The notes under the pieces: model-generated | Databases searched by the model: none | What the model saw: only the letters and a program-made list of their open reading frames with translations | Told to the model about the DNA's origin: nothing | Position numbers and translations under genes: made by a program | Source of the DNA: Thiomicrorhabdus sp965603495 | Lineage (GTDB): Bacteria > Pseudomonadota > Gammaproteobacteria > Thiomicrospirales > Thiomicrospiraceae | NCBI GenBank assembly: GCA_965603495.1 | Contig: CBFDDF010000003.1 | Coordinates: forward strand, 186,001-250,000 | Direction: 5' to 3' | Length of the DNA: 64,000 nt | Part shown: one piece after another, positions 59,945 to 64,000 of the stretch | Layout of the letters: the number at the start of each line of letters is the position of its first letter | Numbering within the stretch: position 1 is the stretch's first letter

Positions 59945-60592
59945 CTATTTCTTATTATCAATCGGGTGTGTATGGAAAATAATTAACGAACAGTCTGCTG
60001 AAACATTGCCTTTCAGTAAATCAAAATTAGCATTCACCTCATAATCCATATCTTGTAGTTTCATTTTACAGCTTTCAACTAAGTAGAGCGGAGAGACTTT
60101 CTGACTGATTGTTTCAAGCACCCTCAATAAATCCTCTTCGTGCTGTAACGTCATATTTAAGTTAACTTTGCTGTAGAAAAAAAGGCCATTTGGTACCTTT
60201 ATATTAGAAAATTGACTACTACTCAGAGCTTTTTCTGCTGAAAAGGTAAATTTTAAACTAGGGATTAAATATTCATCTGTTAAACGAATCAAAGAGTCAG
60301 TCCAAAAGACTCTATCTTGCTTTTTAACCAGGCCTTTTTTAACAAGTTCTTGGTACTTTTCGCCATACTGTTCATACAGTTTAACCTGCTGCTGTAAAAA
60401 CTTAACCTGGCTTCTTTGAGAGTTCAATTTTTGAATTTTAGGCTTTTCTTGCGCCTTAAGCTCCTTCTCCATTTCACCATAGCCATACCATGCAAGCCCT
60501 AATAAACCACTCAATATAATTAAAAGTATCAATACTCGTTTAAGAAAACGTAGTACGATCGGATCTCTTAAAAAACTAATTAGATTGAACAT
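59945..60592 (-). CDS. PilO/GspM-like inner-membrane assembly protein
   Basis: 215 residues: one membrane helix (about 18-36), a coiled coil (about 37-80), then a periplasmic alpha/beta domain (LKFTFSAEKAL..., FYSKVNLNMTLQHEEDLLRVLETI). This is the layout of PilO/GspM/MshJ. It overlaps the preceding gene by 17 bases, so coupled translation is likely. Confidence 0.65.
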   Translation of the reverse strand: MFNLISFLRDPIVLRFLKRVLILLIILSGLLGLAWYGYGEMEKELKAQEKPKIQKLNSQRSQVKFLQQQVKLYEQYGEKYQELVKKGLVKKQDRVFWTDSLIRLTDEYLIPSLKFTFSAEKALSSSQFSNIKVPNGLFFYSKVNLNMTLQHEEDLLRVLETISQKVSPLYLVESCKMKLQDMDYEVNANFDLLKGNVSADCSLIIFHTHPIDNKK

Positions 60593-62138
60593 CGCTTACT
60601 CGCACTTTAACAGTAAATGGCAGGGCTTCAATTTCACCCATTTTGACATCAATCAATAATGTCTGACTTAATACTCTGTTTAACGGTTCTTTTTGTAACT
60701 CAGCTGCCTCAATGCCCGGTAGGGTATTTAAGTCTGTTATAAAATCATCAACCCACTTTACCGGTTCTTGATAAGTGTCATGAAAGGGAAACACCCAGGC
60801 AGAAAAATCTATTTGATTTTGTTTACTGTCGAATCGATTCAATGTTTTCCAATCAATTTTAGAGATTTGAATATTAGGATGACGAGCAATTATTTGGCTT
60901 AGACCTTTAATATCAAAATTAATCAAACGGCCTAACTTTAACTTCAAAATAGACTCTGAAAACTCAACTGACGCTTTGATTAACTGCGCATCATCCTGTA
61001 GTTTGACCAATGATTGGAGCCTATTTATTTCTCTGGTATGCTGCTCAATTCTCTGCTCTAACAGTGCCTGCTTCTGCCAACTTACAAGCGTATCAACCCC
61101 TGTTATAAGAATGTAATACAAACCACCCAAAAAAAGTAAAATATTTAAACCAATAAAAACTTGTCTGGTTAAATCCAGGTTATTAATTTTCTGTATGTAA
61201 GGTGTTGAATAAAATCCTTTTGGAGAATCACTGAATATATAGTCAACAATAGCCTGTTGAGAAAAGCACTGTGTGCCCTTCCTACCACAGTTAAGGCCAT
61301 CAGTCGTAATGGAACTGAATGAAGCTGTTCCAAAGACATACTGTTCATCTTCCCAGGTACTTCTAATTAGCGCCTGATCTTTACATTCTGACAACATGCC
61401 ATCTAAAATAGCTTCATCACCATCAATAAAAACCAAACCAATTGGACTATTAAAGGGCACAATTGCTTGGTTGTAAACATAGGTAACTGCTAACTTCGTT
61501 TCATTAATCAGTGCGGTACGTATTTCGAAAGTACTCTCAAATGTACTATCAATTTCAACCAAGCGACTAATACGTAAATCACCATTGTAAAAAAATGTTT
61601 GTCTGAAGGTGTTTTGAGACTGCCTTGTGACCATTAACAGCGGACTTTTCAAACTTTGACGAGTGAGTTTAAGGTGTGTTCTGACCTTGTTTTTAAGGTA
61701 ACTCTCTAAAAGTAAAGGTTTTGAATAAATCGAACTCACCGTGAGCTGAGCTTGTTCTATGCTACTTAAAAAGTTCTTAAGGTGAAATGAGTCACTCACC
61801 GTCGCTGTTAACATCAACTCTTCTTTACGGCCATCATCATTAACTTGTTTTGTATTCGTCCAATGTACCTCTGCAAGTGCGGTATCTTCACCGATAACAC
61901 GCTCTTTTCTTCTATTTTGAATTGTCTTTTTTTCCCAAGGAAAAACACTTGGTGCCCATTCAAAAGAAATATCTTCATCTATAATATCTAATACGATGTA
62001 GATTTTAGTGTGTTCAGAGATTGTTGCTAAATACTGATCTATGGCATCAAGATCCTGCCACAAAAAGCTTTGAGTCTTAGTGTCACTATCGTTATAACTG
62101 GTTAAAGCTTCATCTGTTATATAAAATATTGTTTTCAT
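60576..62138 (-). CDS. PilM-PilN/GspL-like fused assembly protein
   Basis: 520 residues. The N-terminal 310 residues are cytoplasmic and compatible with an actin-like PilM/GspL-N fold, though motifs are weak. A single membrane helix (about 327-347, FIGLNILLFLGGLYYILIT) and a coiled coil (about 355-385) lead to a periplasmic ferredoxin-like domain, the PilN layout. MshI or GspL proteins have this combined plan. Two bases after the GspF-like gene. Confidence 0.65.
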   Translation of the reverse strand: MKTIFYITDEALTSYNDSDTKTQSFLWQDLDAIDQYLATISEHTKIYIVLDIIDEDISFEWAPSVFPWEKKTIQNRRKERVIGEDTALAEVHWTNTKQVNDDGRKEELMLTATVSDSFHLKNFLSSIEQAQLTVSSIYSKPLLLESYLKNKVRTHLKLTRQSLKSPLLMVTRQSQNTFRQTFFYNGDLRISRLVEIDSTFESTFEIRTALINETKLAVTYVYNQAIVPFNSPIGLVFIDGDEAILDGMLSECKDQALIRSTWEDEQYVFGTASFSSITTDGLNCGRKGTQCFSQQAIVDYIFSDSPKGFYSTPYIQKINNLDLTRQVFIGLNILLFLGGLYYILITGVDTLVSWQKQALLEQRIEQHTREINRLQSLVKLQDDAQLIKASVEFSESILKLKLGRLINFDIKGLSQIIARHPNIQISKIDWKTLNRFDSKQNQIDFSAWVFPFHDTYQEPVKWVDDFITDLNTLPGIEAAELQKEPLNRVLSQTLLIDVKMGEIEALPFTVKVRVSDVQSN

Positions 62139-62140
62139 TA

Positions 62141-63343
62141 TTATTGGACCTGTGCAATGGTGTCATAAATAGGCCCGAGCACTGCAATCATTACCCACCC
62201 AACGACAAAGCCCATAATCACCGTCAAAATCGGTTCGATTGCTGGCTCAATTTTATCTATTAATTCTTTTGCTTCCCTGTCATAAAAATAACTGACATTT
62301 TTTAGTGCATTATCCATACCACCACTCAACTCACCCACTTTGACCATTCTTACCGCCATAGACGGGAAAACTTGAGCTTCTTGAAATGCCTCGTGGATAG
62401 GCATTCCGTCCTCTATCAATCGCACTGCATTATTGATATTACCTTCAAGGTATTTATTACCAGCGATAATACTCGCCATGCGTAAACTTTCAGGAAAACT
62501 AACACCAGCGCCGTACATAACCGCCAATGAATTTGCAATACGCGCTAATTTCAGCTTATATAAGACTGGACCTATAATCCAAACATTAAGAGACATTTCA
62601 TCGGTTTTTATTTTGAATTCAGGGGATTGTTTACGCCACCATTTAAATACAAATATGATGATCATGGGAACCACGAAAATCTCTACAATATAATTTTGAA
62701 TGAACCCTGAAGTTGCAATCAATGCAACCGTTGCAAAGCCAAGCTCACCACCCATTGAAGTGATAAAACCAAGTAGTTCCGGGACAACAAACAACATCAT
62801 AAGAATAACGACGCCAATAACCACTGTCGCGACAATCGCAGGATAAATCATGACTTTTTTGGCCTTAGAAACCAGTTCATCTTCCCATTTAAGCATATTG
62901 GCAAGATCCACTAATATTTCTTCTAATTTCCCCGTCTTTTCACCCACAGCAACAAGAGAAATATAAACTTCGCCAAACTCTTTTTCAAAAGGCCTCAAAG
63001 ATTCTGAAAATGTTTTCCCACCTTCCATAGATTCATAAATATTGGCGAGCATCTCTTTAACAGAGTCACTTTCAAATGAATCCTTTAAATCATCAAGAAT
63101 TTCCATTAAAGGTACACCCGCCTTAAGCAACTGCTCTAATTGAAAAGTCATTCCGATGACATCTTTTCGGGATACTTTCGGCTTTGTTGAAAAGCCAAAA
63201 GAGCTAGACTGTTTTTTGAAATTAAGTAAATCAATATGAGATTTAGCGAGCTTTTGCTCAAGCTCATGTTCATTAGTCGCAGGTAAAACACCTGTAACGC
63301 GTTTACCGAATTTATTAACACCTGTGTAATGATAATTCTGCAT
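62141..63343 (-). CDS. Type II secretion F/PilC-family inner-membrane platform protein
   Basis: 400 residues with two GspF domains (about 60-190 and 265-390) and three membrane helices. MTFQLEQLLKAGVPLMEILDDL, SLVAVGEKTGKLEEILVDLA and MVKVGELSGGMDNALKNVSYFYD are the family repeats. Anchors the assembly ATPase. AGGGA eight bases before the ATG. Confidence 0.92.
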   Translation of the reverse strand: MQNYHYTGVNKFGKRVTGVLPATNEHELEQKLAKSHIDLLNFKKQSSSFGFSTKPKVSRKDVIGMTFQLEQLLKAGVPLMEILDDLKDSFESDSVKEMLANIYESMEGGKTFSESLRPFEKEFGEVYISLVAVGEKTGKLEEILVDLANMLKWEDELVSKAKKVMIYPAIVATVVIGVVILMMLFVVPELLGFITSMGGELGFATVALIATSGFIQNYIVEIFVVPMIIIFVFKWWRKQSPEFKIKTDEMSLNVWIIGPVLYKLKLARIANSLAVMYGAGVSFPESLRMASIIAGNKYLEGNINNAVRLIEDGMPIHEAFQEAQVFPSMAVRMVKVGELSGGMDNALKNVSYFYDREAKELIDKIEPAIEPILTVIMGFVVGWVMIAVLGPIYDTIAQVQ

Positions 63344-63355
63344 CAGAAGTCCCTA

Positions 63356-64000
63356 TTAAACTAACTCTGTTAAGTTAACAATACGACTTATTTCTTCAAG
63401 GGTTGTTTGCCCTTGCTTAATCCACCGAATACCACTTTGCGCCATCGTAGAAAATCCGTTGTCCATCGCTTTACTGAGTAGTGCGTGCTGAGATGCGCCA
63501 TCCAAAAGCAGCTCATCCATCTCTGACGTAAATCTTAAGGTTTCAAGAACGGCTAATCGTCCCTTGTACCCGATGTTATTACATTTTTCGCAGCCTTTGG
63601 CATGAAACAATTGAACATTATCGTGATCAGAAATAGAAAGTAATTGCTTTTCAAACTCTTCAGGCTCATAGGGTTCTTTACAATGAACACATAATTTTCG
63701 AGCTAATCGTTGAGCGATAATTCCAATGATATTACCCGACATAATCGATCGAGAAACCCCAATATCAAGCAACCTTGGTATAGCACCAATTGCTGAATTC
63801 GTGTGCAAAGTAGCGAACACTTGATGTCCCGTCATTGCCGCCCGTATCGACATTTCAGCTGTTTCTGAATCACGTATTTCTCCAATTAGGATGATATCGG
63901 GATCTTGCCTCATTAACGACCTTATACCTGCGGCAAAGGTCATCCCTATCTCTTCATTAACGGGTGTTTGGCGAATCATTGACATAGGGTACTCAACAGG
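63356..64000 (-). CDS. GspE/PilB-family assembly ATPase (5' part beyond window)
   Basis: The C-terminal ~215 residues of a secretion or pilus ATPase. It runs off the right edge; in-frame sequence before the internal Met reads PVEYPM. Visible motifs: Walker B DPDIILIGEIRDSETAE, His box HQVFATLHTNSA, and the tetracysteine zinc site C-V-H-C ... C-E-K-C. Retention of the zinc site fits an extension ATPase (PilB/MshE/GspE), not a PilT retraction motor. Confidence 0.92.
   Translation of the reverse strand, partial: PVEYPMSMIRQTPVNEEIGMTFAAGIRSLMRQDPDIILIGEIRDSETAEMSIRAAMTGHQVFATLHTNSAIGAIPRLLDIGVSRSIMSGNIIGIIAQRLARKLCVHCKEPYEPEEFEKQLLSISDHDNVQLFHAKGCEKCNNIGYKGRLAVLETLRFTSEMDELLLDGASQHALLSKAMDNGFSTMAQSGIRWIKQGQTTLEEISRIVNLTELV

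Overview
The window is a moderately low-GC gammaproteobacterial chromosome segment. Several conserved gammaproteobacterial blocks support this: rnpB just upstream of mraZ, rsmI diverging from lpoA-yraN, sspA-sspB, and the EF-P modification set efp/epmA/epmB. A relative of the sulfur-oxidising Thiomicrospira/Thiomicrorhabdus/Hydrogenovibrio group would fit, but nothing here proves the genus. Coding is dense, with no tRNA, rRNA operon, CRISPR array, transposase or prophage.

Layout. 1-7 kb: mraZ (cut by the left edge) with a four-box operator, rnpB, dacB, rsmJ, rsmI, lpoA, yraN. 7-10 kb: a metallo-beta-lactamase-fold protein lacking half its metal site, a DUF3465 protein, a cupin and Dps. 9.9-14.1 kb is the accessory zone: a ZIP metal transporter and an orphan Tat-exported cysteine-rich protein (HvfA/bufferin-like), bracketed by copies of a long noncoding structured repeat, then an AT-rich HEPN-type protein. 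14-24 kb: a methyltransferase, an AddAB-type helicase-nuclease pair, a YgjP-like protease, a degenerate EAL-HDOD protein. 24-34 kb: an RluA-type pseudouridine synthase, HIRAN protein, DnaQ-like exonuclease, membrane-anchored cold-shock-domain protein, HDOD protein, gamma-glutamyltransferase, M48 protease with LemA, a SYLF protein, a small membrane protein and a parvulin.

34.6-41.2 kb is a six-gene mevalonate operon (HMG-CoA reductase, type 2 IPP isomerase, HMG-CoA synthase, two GHMP kinases, diphosphomevalonate decarboxylase) that takes HMG-CoA precursors to IPP/DMAPP. 45.4-56.6 kb is a cell-surface polysaccharide or glycan block. Its core looks like the mycobacterial decaprenyl-phospho-arabinose route: a UbiA-type phosphoribosyltransferase, a candidate phosphatase, then GtrA, DprE1-like and DprE2-like genes in the same order as in Mycobacterium. 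It also holds ManC, two GT39-type membrane glycosyltransferases, an acyltransferase and a GT2-GtrA fusion. Isoprenoid supply (mevalonate) and use (polyprenyl-phosphate sugar carriers) therefore sit side by side. 57.9-64 kb: rmuC at the end of a leftward type IV pilus/type II secretion-like operon whose ATPase runs off the right edge.

The strongest unexplained signal is a perfect 12-bp palindrome, ACCAGGCCTGGT, present 18 times exactly (about 12 intergenic, 6 inside genes) plus several one-mismatch copies. It favours gene 3' ends and convergent junctions, forms the tip of one bidirectional terminator, and leaves recurrent QAW or PGLV peptides where it lies in genes. The second is a three-copy noncoding element (9.9-12.7 kb) whose stems show compensatory base changes around a conserved loop.
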